A stretch of DNA of 64,000 nt from Parelaphostrongylus tenuis (GCA_019055375.1 JAHQIW010004269.1:29408-93407), one strand, 5' to 3'; shown: positions 1 through 13,244, counted from the stretch's first letter. Notes: generated from the letters alone by a model not told the origin. A program made the numbers and translations.

Positions 1-280
1 ATGCTAGGAGTATCCCGTATCTAGCAAATGAGAGAAAGGATCCGAAGTTCTGACCTACGCCAACGATCGAAAATGAGAGACGCCGTTCTACACGCCAGGA
101 TATCGAAAATAAGGTGGGCCGGACACGTGATGCGCTTCAGCGACAACCGATGGACGAGAGCCGTTACCGACTGGAACTCGTGCACGCGATAGGAAAAATG
201 GAAGAGTTGCTGGTACCCGCTCGAGTCACTTGACGATCAACAGGACGACAGGTGGTACAAGTGATACAGGTGATTCTCAC
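1..280 (+). mobile_element. RTE non-LTR retrotransposon, 3' end fragment
   Basis: Read in the plus direction, this encodes the C-terminal tail typical of nematode RTE proteins: an arginine-rich stretch with RQRSKMRDAVLHARISKIRW, then GHVMRF, then a short degenerate tail. It ends in GATACAGGTG-type short repeats usual at RTE 3' ends. The same segment occurs inverted at 34314-34593 as the tail of a longer RTE copy. Frame breaks are present, so it is inactive. The 5' part lies outside the window. Confidence 0.8.
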
Positions 281-959
281 CGGGCGTCGATTCTCTTATT
301 TGTAGGAGCTCGGTTGAATGGATAGGCAAGTTCTACTGATGAGGCTCGACATCCAAGCCAAAACTTAGTCTAGCACTATGGGTGTCAGATCAGACTTGAC
401 AGCCCAAATGTGTCATCAGACTTTTTTGCTTCGAACGGTCTCAAGAAACAGTCGAATGATAAGGTTTAACTGTAGGATGAAACGACGAATAGTGTTCAGA
501 TTGGAGTATAATTGATTAATCAAGGCAATAAAACGATTTAAAAAAGACCTGTTCTTCAATCTTATGTAAGTCCCAACTCGTAATGTGTACCACTAATTCG
601 AAGTTAACTAGAGTTATCGGTGAGCTGGTATTTCATGCAGTAAGTGAGTTCACTTTTGTTCCACTCATTCGTTGTTCCCTGATCTTTAGTCGCTGTGATA
701 ACTTTTGGGTACAGTATATGATGAAAAATACCAAATCTTGAAAATTTATATAACAGCATCTTTTACTGAACTTATGAGAACTGAATGCATGCCAAAAACA
801 GTTGAAGGCGTAGTAAACTAGAGCTTTTCTCTTCACACATTAGAGCTATATATAATGATTCAAAACAATATGGCCTTGTGAAGTGAATCGTAATACAATG
901 AATGCAAACGGTAGACGCTAACTTTTTTCTAAATAAGAGAAAAAAAAACCCAAATAACT

Positions 960-1098
960 AAAATTTCGCGCCGTTTGGAACTTATGCGCTGGTTCAGCGA
1001 ATTCTGTGGCCGTCCTGAATGGGTCAGACATGTAGGAACGGCAGTTAAAATCGCTTCTCGTACGGAGATCGCGAGCCGCAAAAACGGCGCGCAATATT
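960..1098. repeat. Short palindromic unit with GCGCCGTTT ends
   Basis: The segment is bounded by TTCGCGCCGTTT near 965 and AAACGGCGCGCAA near 1082, which are inverted copies. It is GC-richer than its surroundings. It looks like a miniature foldback or MITE of about 135 bp. The mirror copy is at about 33495-33633. Confidence 0.4.
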
Positions 1099-2324
1099 AG
1101 TTAATTACATTTATCCTTTTTTCGTCCTGAAGAAATCCTATGTTTCCTGTAATACTTTGGTAACAAAAGTTGCTCGACGTGATCAAACTTTTTTCCAGTT
1201 TTTATAATTGTTAAGTGTGCAAAATGGGATTTAGAAAATGAATAGCTTGCCATAATTCATAACGCGCAGTAAACGTGATTTATATTCGATAACTCTCAAC
1301 ATTTTTCGATTATTAGTGGACATCTAAAAGACCTCTATGGAATCACAAAACATATTGTTCAATCGTTTTATGAATATCAGCTTTTTATCGGACTTTGCAT
1401 TACAATAAATCCACTGTGATTTTCAAATAACAAGGTATTTACATCAAGTGCGAAACGAAGTCTTCATTTTCCTCTTACAGCACTCTGTGTGGACTTGCTT
1501 AAGGACAACTTATAACTTCAAAATTGTTGAGATTTGAGCTAGCGATTGAGTACTATAGATCTAACAAAAAACCATCTACAGACCCAATCCGAGCTAAAAA
1601 ATCAGGCTAAGTGTGAAACATTATATGATTTTCGCAGAAATAATGTAATAAGAAAGCCTTTTGAGAAATTATAGACATTGTTATGACGGCTGGCTTTGAA
1701 GCTCTGAGACAAGTACTAAAGATTTCAGGGAAACACCTTTGTCCAGCAAGAAAGACCTTCAGAAAATAGTGTATTGGAGTGAATACACGCCGTTTTGAAC
1801 GAGTTAAAGTTTTCTTAAGTGATAAATTACAGCTACTATGTATGATAGTATAAATGTAGCAATAAGGAAAGTGATTGATTTTAAAAATACAACCAACAAC
1901 AAAATTAACAACCACCCATGAACATCAACGAAAACTATCAATAAAAATCAATCGTAACAACCGAAATTAGGTGATACAAGGGATCAAAAACGACAGCGAT
2001 TTCCATAGAGATGAGAGAAGAAGAGAAGGCAATAATTCAGAAGCGAACGAAAAAAGGAGAAAAAAAAAGCATTGAGAGGAACCAAATAGGCAAAATGGAG
2101 AATGAGGAGCCGCTCAGGTGAGGAGCGTACTCGGCGTCGGCCCGTCGTCGAATGATCGGCCGACCGCCGGAACCTTCGCGAATTTCGTTGATACGAAGGA
2201 TTTACTCGATAAGAACATGTTAACGCGCGAAATTTAACTTTGTGGGCGATACTTCGAATTCAGCGGCCGCCGTGCCACAAGGAAGATGCGTATCGATCGA
2301 CGCGATGGACTTTTTTGGGAAGAG

Positions 2325-2380
2325 GCGAGGGGGAAGAGGAAGGGTGTAGGGGGGGGGGAAGGGGAGGAGAGCTGCCAGCC
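2325..2380 (+). other. G-rich tract
   Basis: Several runs of four or more G, including one run of ten, separated by short A/T spacers. This could form a G-quadruplex on the plus strand. The mirror copy is at about 32214-32269 on the minus strand. Confidence 0.5.
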
Positions 2381-2719
2381 CCTTTGGTGATAACGTCTAG
2401 TACGGTCTTTCACAAAAGGCCATAGAGCATGGATGACGACGTAAATGAATCCTGGAACGAAATCCTCAGGGATTCATCATAGCCATCGCTTCTAAATGAG
2501 GGCTAGTACAAATAGGCGATTCCACGTTTTAATAATGGTTTTGATTATTTCAAAGAAATATTTCAAGCCGAGCTAAAACTTAACGCTCGTTTTTTATCAC
2601 CGCGCTTCAAATTTGAAATCCTTCTAGAAAATATGTAGATAATTCCAAGTTTTATCTATAGACTGTTGATTGCACAGACTGAACAAGCCTAACAGAAATG
2701 AGTGGTGAGCAAAAGCATG

Positions 2720-2789
2720 ACTTCGAGTGGGAGTCGAACCCGCGTTCAATCCATACCGGTGAGGCGTGCTACCACCACACCATCAAAGT
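2720..2789 (-). tRNA. tRNA-like sequence or tRNA pseudogene (left-arm copy)
   Basis: Exact mirror of 31805-31874. Read on the minus strand it has a 7-bp acceptor stem (ACTTTGA with TCGAAGT), an A box TGGTGTGGTGG and a perfect B box GGTTCGACTCC with a TTCGACT T-loop. The anticodon stem does not pair well, so no anticodon is assigned. It may be a tRNA pseudogene or a tRNA-derived element that keeps Pol III promoter boxes. Confidence 0.5.
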
Positions 2790-5700
2790 ACACCCGTGCC
2801 ACCATTCATTCTTCAATATCTCTATGATAGCTGTCAACAACCCACCTTTAGTAGATTTAGTAGGGTATGCTATTTCTATTTACAAACTCAGTTGAGCTGG
2901 CAGCCATTGTGATAAGTAATACCCGAGATTTCTAGTGTTTTTACTGCCTTTTTCGCAGTTGAGGTCGCTTTTCTGCCCAGCACTCAAATCTCTTGAGTAT
3001 ATATGAAGCATCATAACACTGCGAAAAAAGCAGGGTAGACACTAGAAACTTGAAGAATCTCAGCTCAATGAAAAAAATTTTGTTGACTAGATCAGATTAC
3101 TTACAAAGTCGTTTTCTGCTAGATTTCCTCGACTTAGCGCCTATTTTTCTTTCTTGAAATCTCATTCGAATTTAGAAATACTCAATGGATCAATTTGAAT
3201 ACAGAGAGTCTAAATTGATGTACACTGAGGCAGAATCGAAGACCAGCTTTGATGACTTCCTTCACATCGTTTATGGCTGATTGCCTTTGCATCTCTAATC
3301 TTTGTGATATTCAATTTCTCAGGTGCGAGACCATTTCAGATGCCTCTTTATTGCGCTATTAGGAGTTCTTTCTACCTCGCTACCCAGAATAGAAATATTG
3401 GCCTCGGTATCAACTTGGGAATTTTGCTGAAGAAATGAACGGCGTGTCTAACATTAGACAACACCGAGAATACATCCGTGCCACTTTGAGATGGCAGGCC
3501 ACTGGCTGTGGAAAGAGGGAGGGGGTGGCTACATGCATAGGTTGTAAGTGTGGGTTAAGACACCATTAACACAATTCCGCGTAAATATTTGATATTTTAT
3601 TCTATTTTGACCGTACCTTGCATCTTCTGTTCAGCATCGCGACCAAAGCCACTCGTGCGTGTAGAGAATTACTTGGTCTCGCTCTATGGCCCGATTTGAG
3701 AGCAAGCTTTTCGGACTACAAACGAAGGTTGACTACTAAAATAGCCTCTGATTTCTAGTATAGCATGTGGAATTCACGTTATGGTACGTAATAACGAAAC
3801 AGTGTGCGATGATCGTCTTCCATTCCGCATAGTTACGTGGAAGGGATAAGCTAAATCGATGTATATGTGTCGAAACTGGCTTTAGGACCTTTAAAATGCT
3901 GTCCTAGAAGTGTGGTCCTTGTGTGTAATAAGCTTGATCTGCGAGTGTTCATAACATGACGCGTACTTTGCAGCTACAAAATAGCTCCTGATATTAGACA
4001 ATATATATGGAGATTAGCAGATCACGTTTCTGAGAAAGTTTTACAACGTTAGATACAAAGGTAGATAAGATATCGATTCAATGGCGATGTTACTTTCTCA
4101 GTTAGCTATATGCTTTCTGCAATTTCTGTACAGTAAGCAAACGAGTGATGCTTCTTGTAGAATTCACAGGGCACGTTCATCAAACAGCTCAGACAATAGT
4201 CCGAAAGCTGTGCTGCTTACTTGCTCAGACACGTTAACTGATAGAGTCGACGAACAGTCAGAGCTTAGTTCTATCAAATTCGTTTTAATATTAACTTCAA
4301 GTACTCGAAGTAGTTCTTGACTTGCCACATCAAAGAAAGTAGACCGTGTTTTTAGATCCTACATCAAGGCTTCTCTTGATGCTCTTGATTGCGAGATAGA
4401 ATGACAAAGGCTACTAACAAGAAAAATTGAAAAACACTAGTTCTTCAACTAAGTTCTAGGTTGTATTACTAACGAAGTCATATTCCTTCAGAAAGACCGA
4501 CATAGAAAATGTATAACTCTTGATTCTCCAAGGAATTTCATCACACTTATGCGTTTTCAGCTACTTCTTATAGTGTTTTCTATCTGCATTGCTGTAAGTT
4601 TTCCGAAAAAGACTTTATGTATCTGACAGTTCCTACCAGTTGAAACGCCTTACAGTCGGATGTCCTTGTTTTACTTTTTTTTCAAGCTAATCTCAAACTG
4701 GAACTTTATAGAGCCAGTTAGTTCTACGCAGTCAACATCTACTTTATTTCAATGAAGTATCATTAGTTGTAACATGTACAGTAAACCATCAGCAAAGTTT
4801 TCATATGTGAATGCTATTCTATAGCCCTCTCGATGTCCACTCGGTCGTACTTGACTTTTTCTAAATTACCTGAAAAATCTTGATCTATTTCTCTTCGTAT
4901 CCATACTTTGTTAAAACAATTTAAAGCATTCCACTCAGTCAATATCTGTCGGCAGATCTATCAAGCGAAAGTGTGCGAAAAAGAAATTCCCAAATTACTG
5001 TTGTAATTTTATCAGCAACACTTTAGAGGTAAACTCACATTGGCATAAGTTATGATAACGACTATAATCATTTGAAAGCTCGTACTGTCATTTTGTGCAC
5101 ATTGTGCTCCTGATCAGTGCCACGTCCACGCTGAGCACAGTGGGCTAAAAGCTCGCCTTGGAGTACCTGCTTAAGACACAAAGATTTATTCTGCCATAAT
5201 CCGCTCAGCTCTAAATGAGTTCTCAATTTAAGGCAGCCGTGTGACTTCCTGCACTATTGATGCTACTGGGTTGACATCTTCTCTGATGTCAGCATCGTAT
5301 CATCACCTAAAAATTGATAAAGATGAAGAGGTGTTCAATTTAATTCTGTAAGTTGAGAGAAAATTGCTGCATTCTTGGTCCTGCTAGCAATGGAGTAAAG
5401 ACAGTGTCATTAATTCCTTAAGGCGGACCGACTTTTACTGTGTTGACGTATTTTCGACCAAATTTCGCATCCTAAATCCTTTTCAACTCGTGACGGTTGT
5501 ATACGTGATAGCTCAGATAATAGGTTAGTAAAAGAGTTTTGAGAAAATGCCTGAAAAACATTATTTTAACATAAGCAAGCTTAAATTATTTATGCTGCTA
5601 TTACACCGGAACAAGGGCAAAACTAATTGTTAAAGTATTCCCCTTCAACTTCGAGCACTTCCTGTCACTTCTTCGGCAAAAGATTGATTCCGCAAAAAAC

Positions 5701-6539
5701 GCTTCTAGTCTTCTTAACTTTATTCATCATCGTCAAACCTTTTGAACCACCTGTACACCGTACTTTGCTAACTGTATCTTCGCTCCAAGCCAAATTGATG
5801 CATTCATTTGCCACCGATTCATTTGAACCCAACAAAACGTGCATCATCAACAACCTGATTTGCTCCCTTGTTAACTACATCTTGAAATAAGTAGATAAAT
5901 TATGTACTAATCAACTCGGGAGAAGACGGGCTTTCAAATAAGCCCAAAAGCAAAAAAATAGCCAGCACCCAAAAAAGTTACAAGCATTTTCTTAGAACCT
6001 TTTCCCCACTTATTACTTGGAATGTATCGTTCAACTGCGGTAGCGTCCAATCATAGCGTTGCATCACGGTCAGTGCTTTGGTATGCGGAAACTAGTATAG
6101 ACTCGGCAAACTCATTTTTTTATGCCATCGGTGTATTGGTGGGTTCAATAATGAAAAAAGACTTGAAAAGAGGATAAAAAATTTGAAGAAGTAGTTAAGA
6201 AGAAATGACAGCTCTATTAGTAGCACTAAAGTGTTTATATGGTGCGTTATGTAAGGATTGCGATGATTCATACAAATTATCATGTGATTATTGTAAGCAT
6301 CTATGAACTAAATGGTCCTAATTTTACTTGAGACCTTACCTGATTATTAGTCCGCTGAAGTTATCAGCCAGTTTCTGTTTGCCATTCAAACGGAGTGTCG
6401 ATGAAAAGCGAACGCATTCTCTCAAGGCTTTGATCAGCATTGCTAATGTTACAAGGCTTTCCGCACAGTTTCGATATTCTCTCATCATATGCAAGATTGA
6501 AAAGTGACCACATCGAATGAGAATCAAAGAATCTGATAA

Positions 6540-6777
6540 CATGTTTTGAGCCTTTTATGACGTCTGGTGTGGCACTTACACTGTGCTAAACAGCTGCTTC
6601 ACCTTTACAACCTCATCACTAGCACGGTGTCTTTTGGTGCAGCTAATCCATTGGAGGGGAGACACCCACATATGAAGGAATCGATTCCGGATTATTTAAA
6701 TAGCCGCATATAGACTGGCAAAATCTCCCGACATTGCAGTAACCACGGTCGGAGCGCTCGTGGCTGGTAGAATCAAT
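6540..6777 (-). repeat. Dispersed CACGGTGC-type repeat beside element A (left)
   Basis: The segment holds the motif 'caccgtgc ... gaggttgtaaaggtgaag' (minus strand) followed by a TGCCACACCAGAC-like motif. The same module recurs at 27817-28055, 54400-54930, 63395-63525 and, more decayed, at 13490-13620. It is probably a non-autonomous family that also contributed to the ends of elements A and B. Confidence 0.5.
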
Positions 6778-9616
6778 CATACCCCCTGCAAGGAATCTGC
6801 AGAACAGAAAGGCACCGTGCTATGAGCATGTAAAGGCCAAACGGTTGTCTCATACTGTATAGTGCCATACCAGACCTCATAGAGGGTTTGAAATATTACA
6901 TCAAACTGTCCGACTATTAATGTTTTTGAGGGAGGTGAGTGAGAGTAGCCATGCGGTCTGTTTCTACGCCACATTATTACGTTTGCCATCGACTCCTCTA
7001 TGTAAGAATTATCTCGCTAGAGAGATTGGCTCACACGAAAGGCACCGTGCAACTGACGAGGTTGCAAGGCGGGATAATGTGTATTGTACTGTCTAAGTGC
7101 CCATAATACCATAACACCACATGCGTTTGGTGTCTATCTCTTCAGTGCCAAAACTTATGGATTGAGCTAATATTTATTATTCATTTACATGATATCTTTG
7201 TAGTTTATTCATTAGTAAGTCATTTGCGATACTATTTCTCCTCTAAGCCATAGATATACAGAATTCTTTTGAATGTGTTTAATTAACATGAAGCGACAAA
7301 AAGTTTTCGAAAAAACCACTTCACTTAGACAAAATAAGCCACAGATATTTTCTCAGTTTCATGTTCCATGAATTACTTGAAAATACCGTTGTGGTGGAGG
7401 ATAAGTGGTTTTTGCTGTGTGGTCAATGGATATGTCTCAGGTCGATCGATATCTGGATATTGTTGGATTGTCATTAGCGGTGCACTGACCTTTGTGCTGT
7501 CACGCGTTGAACTTCCGGGTAGCGGAGGCTTTTGCCCTTTGAAGTGGCTCGTTGCACTTCCAAGCTGCTACGGGCTGAACTTCAGTCTGTGTGACCGCGT
7601 CTTCTGTCAACTTGTCTCTTGTAACCGACAAGAGCACAGAGTCCAAATCTTTTATATGGGTTACACCAAACAACCACTAATACACATATATCACAGTAAT
7701 AATGACATAAGAACAATATATATATATATATATAATATATATATACGATTGCGGCATATCCTTATGTGAACATATGTCTGTAAGTGTGATGTATCGTCTT
7801 GTGACGATAATGCGAACAAGAGAGCGTAATTGGTGACATGTAGCGTCGTGTGACGATGCCCTGAGTGTTGTTATTAACGGAACATGACTAGGCGGCGGAG
7901 CCTGTTTGGGTTTGCTATGTTCGCCCCGAAGTAGAAGCCCCAGCGGCGGGATCTAGTGGGCGAGTATATTGTGACAGCAGGGGGGTCATTACTGATTAGA
8001 TATGGGCAGAATCCCTTAACTGCGGTGGTGCGTCGTGCATAGCCTAAGCGAGTTTGCTCCGCCACGTAAGTGATATGTTCCGCCCGCAATTTTATTGAGT
8101 TCATCTGACAGTTGTATGAGCGCCACCTTGTAATAGCAATTAGTTACACGATAACGAGTCTGTGTGAAGAGAGCAATAATGGATGGATAATGAATTGAGG
8201 TGAGGTGGTCCGGGTGATATCAGTCGACCGTTCGGATGACGCCCGACGATCGAAGTGCCTGTTGAGGCTAGTAGCAGCTGGGTGCCGCCCTCGCTACTTG
8301 GACCATTTTCTGTCTAAGGTCCTTGATTCTCTGAGAAACCACTTGCTCTCTAAGGTCATGGACCATCTGTGTTGCCTAAATTATTATGTAATTCCCCAAA
8401 AGATAGCAAAACTCCTTTGGGAGTTTTCTATAAGCGTTGTATTGCGTAGAGATTCAATATGCTTGTAGAATCAATTCACTTCTATCTGAATAACATAAAC
8501 CATGTCATCCTCCTAACCCAGAATGATGATGAGTTCCTTTAAGGCAAATCGCCAACACAAGCTATTTTCTGAAACAGTCACGAAAGAGCAGCCACTCAGA
8601 TCACATCTTGAGAGGAAAGTATTCAGGAACGCATAAAATTCACTGTGCTCTCCTGTGGAAATTCTACAAAACACACAAAAACGCAACAGTGACCTTTTCT
8701 TTTATCTTTCCCATTTTACCAGTGCTGTGATGTTTCGAATATTTAGCTAATACTACTGAGTGATATGCAGAACATTCAACTTCAGGCCGGAAGCTGAGCT
8801 TAGGGCATAGGGCACACAGGAGGCACAGCGGAAATGTGTACTACCATTACACGACCAATGAAATCGGTTTTCTACCACCCTTTTCGCGTCATAGATATGG
8901 CGTAACTGCCAGCAAGGAACCATCAACGGAATTACACACTTCGAATATCTGTCAGCTTGACTGGATTTGATACTAGCGCTTGTATACCACACCAAACTCG
9001 TTAAAAGTTTGTTGCTGTCCCCTACTGTAGATTATGCTAAAGAATGAGTGATAACTGAGCGGTGGCATCTGTAGTGTAGTAGTAGCACACGCCTGATATA
9101 GATAAAGTACCTTCTACTATCGTCTGATGCCGAACATTTTCTGTACAACTCCACATACAACGGTGATAAATTTTGCCCGGGGCGAGAAAACGGTGAGAAT
9201 AAAGAAATTTGGATTGCTCTCTGTTGGCCAGCAGCAAATGAATATTCGATCCTATTTGTTAGACAAGAATCAATTATGAGAGTGTTAGTAATCATTTGAA
9301 AGTTTAAATCTATAGCTAGTGTGGTATGTGGCCGGTTTTCAAAAGCATCCTTTTTACAAAGCTGCCAAATTTAAGTTAGAATTATGCTTGAAATCAAGCG
9401 CGCATTTCAATTATCATTTCGTTGTAAGCACAAAAAGCACACCGACGTGTTGACAAAATCTCTTAGTATCACAATCAGACATTCAATCTGAAATTTCTCT
9501 CGAGGCGAAAAAAACATATCTTGATTGAATAACAGAAATCGCACTTTTTTGTCTCTACCAAGAAGTCAGTCGATCGATAGCGGAATTGAAACGGCCTCAT
9601 TCGCCCGTCGCCCGAA
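6778..9616. repeat. Element A left terminal inverted repeat
   Basis: Matches 24957-27816 in reverse. Bases 6778-8511 are essentially identical to the other arm. Bases 8512-9616 carry substitutions every 10-20 bases and small indels. The inner edge lies near a CATTCGCCCGTCGCCC segment shared with 24957-24972. Small open frames (for example 8205-8468 and 9032-9295) recur in all TIR copies but look like neither a known protein nor a clearly constrained one. Confidence 0.8.
7716..7745. repeat. (TA)n microsatellite in TIR
   Basis: Dinucleotide tract with one TAAT interruption. The same position in the other TIRs holds 26848-26878, 47491-47541 and 52366-52396. It differs by one base from its mirror, the only difference I found between the giant arms. 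Confidence 0.9.
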
Positions 9617-11094
9617 AAGTTTTATAGCTAGCTCACGTTGGTCTGATTACTCAAAGTAACATTGAAGTAGTGTTGGTTGTTCATGCTGCGATAAAATGAA
9701 GTCGGCATCTGGAGTGTTATGACTAGATGATCAGAAGGACGTTATTTTGAACAGATTTTCTTTCTTCTTGCCATCTATAATATGATGTCGCTAAACTTAA
9801 TTTTCTCTAAAAAGGACCGGTGTTCACAACAATCTTGGCGATAATTTTGATATATGACATTGCACACTGACCAAATAGACCGACACTGTCATAGTGTGGG
9901 TATTAGAAACAAATAGTTGAAACAATGCAGACGTCGTTATAAGCGAAGGATGTTCTAAAGGAATTTTGGAACCTCCTTATCGCAAGCAGTGTATTAACCA
10001 AACTATCAGGTGCTATGTAACCTAGTGAGGAGTCAAATAATTGATTAGGTTTTATCCTCAACCAGCAATGTGTTCGTCTATACCGGAATGCACTGGCAAG
10101 CTATAAACATCCAGATAATACGTTTAGAGCTCAATAAGCACACGCGTTTGCGTTTCTCTCGTTCCTTCACATTCATCGTCCATAAAAGCCTTTCACGCTT
10201 TTCAAGCGTTGTCCCGGTTGCTCTAAAAAGTCTTCGTCTTCTTTGTGGACGTTTTAGAGTCCTGGTCGAGATGATTCACCCTGCAACTCTGGAGGTATGC
10301 TTAGTAATAAAAAAAAAAGTTGGTTGGCGACCAGACTGTCATCGTTGCCTTACCTCAGAGTATCAGCTCAGTCATAAAATAAGCTGTTATTGATCCTTAA
10401 TCCCTTAGATTAAGTAAGGATCGATTTTCGATTTGTCTTCTTCATGGACCTTAGAGTACTTACTGAGCAAATTTTTTAGCAATTTAGAGTGTAGCCAGGC
10501 TTCGGCGTTCTGAGGGGCGACCGCCAGTGAATGTCGGAGCGCTAAGCATGGTAGAGAGAAAGAGAGCAAGGAGGGGGGAAGGGGAGGGGGGGTTCTATCC
10601 CCTATTAGTCTCAGTCGTATTCCACCAGAGCTTGTATCTATTAGATAACATGCACACTTTGTGTATTTTAAGAAAGGTTACGCGCTGTTCTCAAACTGAA
10701 ATATTCTCTCTGAAATGATTCTTCTTCTTCATCATTTTTAGGTTTTCCATCTGTGTGTGTTAGGGTGGGCGTGAGTGTATGTCAGTGCTTTACTGCTTTG
10801 CATTATAGAAATTGGTTCTATTCCTTTTATTTTCGCTTCTTAACAACAATTCGGATATGCGCACTATTACAAGTTATTACCTCGATTGACCTTTCTACAT
10901 GTCATGCTGTACCATCACTTACCGCATTCGTTTCGTTTTCTTGTTTGCAATCATTCATGGAGGTTGTCGAACTTTCTCTGAGCATTGTCGGTTGCTCACC
11001 ACAGTCGGTTGCTGGGCACCGCTATCATCAAATAGTTCGATGCTGCGTCACTATGGTTATTCTTAGAAATATAACCTTATGGTGATTCGATATG
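9617..11094. other. Element A interior, nothing recognised
   Basis: AT-rich DNA with scattered stops. A G-rich run lies at about 10572-10595. The open frame at 10070-10393 has no recognisable motif and no clear splice context. No gene is called. Confidence 0.4.
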
Positions 11095-11240
11095 AGATAG
11101 ATGCAGCGAATCCGTAGAGCGAGGAGAACCCACTGGGCTACTCTTGCATGCGATAAGGAAAAATGAAAGAGTTGCTGGTACCCTCTCGAGTCACTCGACG
11201 ATCAACGGGACGACAGGCGATACAGGTGTTATAGATGATG
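11095..11240 (+). mobile_element. RTE retrotransposon 3' fragment
   Basis: Closely parallels 170-275: GCATGCGATAAGGAAAAATG, then GAGTTGCTGGTACCC, TCGAGTCACTCGACGATCAA and a terminal GATACAGGTG-like motif. It is only the tail of an RTE element in plus orientation. Confidence 0.75.
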
Positions 11241-12011
11241 GTGATTCGATTGGTCAACATCTAACTGCGGGAACACGAAAATATTCACTTAACGGGAAAT
11301 TTGTCACCGTTGTGTATTGCGGAATATCTAAGTTCCCAGAAGTACGGTCATTAGATTTTTTTTCATTCCATTACGTTTCTTTCTTTCACTTTTCTTCATC
11401 AATCTATGACTGCTTTCGAAAAGTACGGTCTTTATGTCAATAGTATAGCTTTTGGAGATTTGGTTTGCTTGTTTAGTGCGTGGATGCAACAATTCAAATC
11501 GTTGGCCACTTTCTCGAAATTGTTTCGCTCCCTCAGCCTATTACAATACTTCGTAAAGTGTTGAACATGCTCTCAATATCTCAAAACTGACTCAAAATAA
11601 GAGTGAAGGCGAACATGCTGGTTAGGCATTATTAGACGTTCCATGAATTATCACATATTCGCACGCTCAGGTTTGAAAATGGGAGGCCAGTTATCACGAG
11701 CCCTTGAGTGCAATTGTGAGATATATAGGATAGCCTATTGCCTTGAAAATGATGCTGTGTGCTGTAACATAAAGGTTAAGGACAATATCTACAAAGATCC
11801 AGTTGAGCAACGCAAGTAAAACACATTTATCACTCTTATAAGGTGATAGACAACCTGAAGCAAATGCATTGAATTCTGGAAAATAGATAGATTTGATAAG
11901 AGATTAGGAGAGAAGCAAGGAATCTGTAAAAGCAAGGGTGGTTAATGTTCCTCATTAGTCAATGAAACCTTAAGGCCTACCAATTTTTGTTCAGAATTGT
12001 TTCGTCCACAC
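11241..12011. other. No recognised feature
   Basis: AT-rich DNA without convincing exons, tRNA or repeats that I could match elsewhere in the window. Confidence 0.4.
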
Positions 12012-12114
12012 TTAAACAAGTTTGTACCTACTTAGAGTACGTTGATAAAGTTCCACTACATTACGCACATATTCACGAATGAACAGCAAAAAAAAACTTA
12101 CACCCAAATCGTCA

Positions 12115-12227
12115 GCGACGTCAGCGATCGGTGAAATCGAGCCATTAATTTTTGAGAGCACTTTCTCTACATGACAAATAAAGCAGCGAGAACTATGAAG
12201 AAATGCCTCGAATGAAATGCTGGTCAC
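12115..12227 (-). CDS. Candidate exon of unknown protein
   Basis: On the minus strand an open frame reads through SRCFICHVEKVLSKINGS and ISPIADVADDLG and ends at a strong donor (GTAAGT, near 12112). The composition is protein-like, with a hydrophobic then acidic pattern. I do not recognise the family and found no flanking exons, so the rest of the gene is not modelled. It could be a fragment captured inside element A or a chance frame. Confidence 0.25.
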
Positions 12228-12239
12228 GTACCACGAGGG

Positions 12240-13239
12240 CGCTCCGAGTGTTCATAGTTTGTTAAGAGTAACTTATGTGAATCACTATTGTTACAACTTC
12301 TTCAACAGATGTTTATGTAGAAGAGTGCACTAGAACTGAAAGCTGGGTTTTTCATGACAGTATTTCGAGAGGTGCATCAAAAATCTGCCAGCGCAGCTCA
12401 AAACTTGATTCACACTTCTACACGTTGGCAATTTTTTGGAGCAAGACTTGCATTGAATGCGTTTTTGCGAGCATTTGAGCTCAAGTTACAAGGTCAACGA
12501 CAACTTCTTGTCTGTAGAGATATTGCTTTAGGTCTGCTCAAACTGATGCACCCATGTTGGCAGTCAACAAGGCGTCTTCAAACAACAAACTCTTCCAAAC
12601 GTTCATTTTTCACCCAAGCAAGAACTCAAAAGTAATGAAAGCTGTGTTCTGAATGCAAGAAGCGTTGAATGGAAATGTTCTGTAAATCAATCAAGGTCAT
12701 CATCCGTTTTAATCAAGAGGTATTCTGATTCAAGTATAACAATTACTTATGAAATATCATTCTTTTATGCATCATAACATCCTTTCCTATGCAGTCAGTG
12801 AGGACACAATACTCCTCTTTGCGTTCTTTTTTCATTTTGCATATTATGTCTTGATAAAGCTGGCGACTGCTACTACAAGCTTGTGGCAAAACGTCAATCA
12901 AACTTCTTTGAAAGTCTAGAATGTAGGTATGATTTTTATATGATTTTCGCTATCGCACTCATGTACATGGTTAGTTACTGTCATCGGAGGTATTGTCAGG
13001 TACTGTAGCTAAATTATCCCTAACTGCCGCGCCGATTCGAAGAACATCGAAAAGAATTTTTCTCAGGTGAGTCATGTGTTGCGTAAAAAGTCCTTCATCA
13101 AAATCAAAATTGATGTAATTTTCTCCCTCCCTTATGTTAGATTGTCCTCTTTTGATGCTGGTCCTTTGACGGAATCGCTAATGATATACAGCTATCATGA
13201 CCATTCTTGTTGAAAAAAAGTTATTTAGATAATTGCTGG
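12240..13239. other. No recognised feature
   Basis: The open frame at 12354-12635 (93 residues) has no motif I recognise and no clear splice signals. The rest is AT-rich noncoding DNA. Confidence 0.35.
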
Positions 13240-13244
13240 TAGGT

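Larger units (their letters stand above)
1..8511. repeat. Left arm of giant near-perfect inverted repeat
   Basis: Base p pairs with base 34594-p for p below about 7715 and with 34593-p after the (TA)n tract. Every stretch compared, including many translated segments and direct reads near 1, 3001 and 8461, is identical; the only difference seen is one base in the (TA)n tract. The arm carries an RTE 3' end, a tRNA-like unit, a G-rich tract and the outer 1.7 kb of the element A TIR. It continues beyond the window start. No protein-coding gene was recognised in 280-6540. Identity drops abruptly at 8511, where this arm lacks about 29 bp that the other three TIR copies in the window carry. Confidence 0.93.

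Noticed and set aside
2240..2425. Short frame over the G-rich tract
   Set aside because: Glycine/glutamate runs come from the poly-G tract; there is no start context or homology.
7368..7769. 133-140-residue open frame present in all TIRs, ending in IYIYIY
   Set aside because: The C-terminal half is the (TA)n tract translated, and the rest shows no motif; it is a repeat-derived frame.
8205..8468. The 87-residue TIR frame as a real gene
   Set aside because: Replacement differences are common between A and B copies, no domain is recognised, and conservation is explained by young repeat copies.
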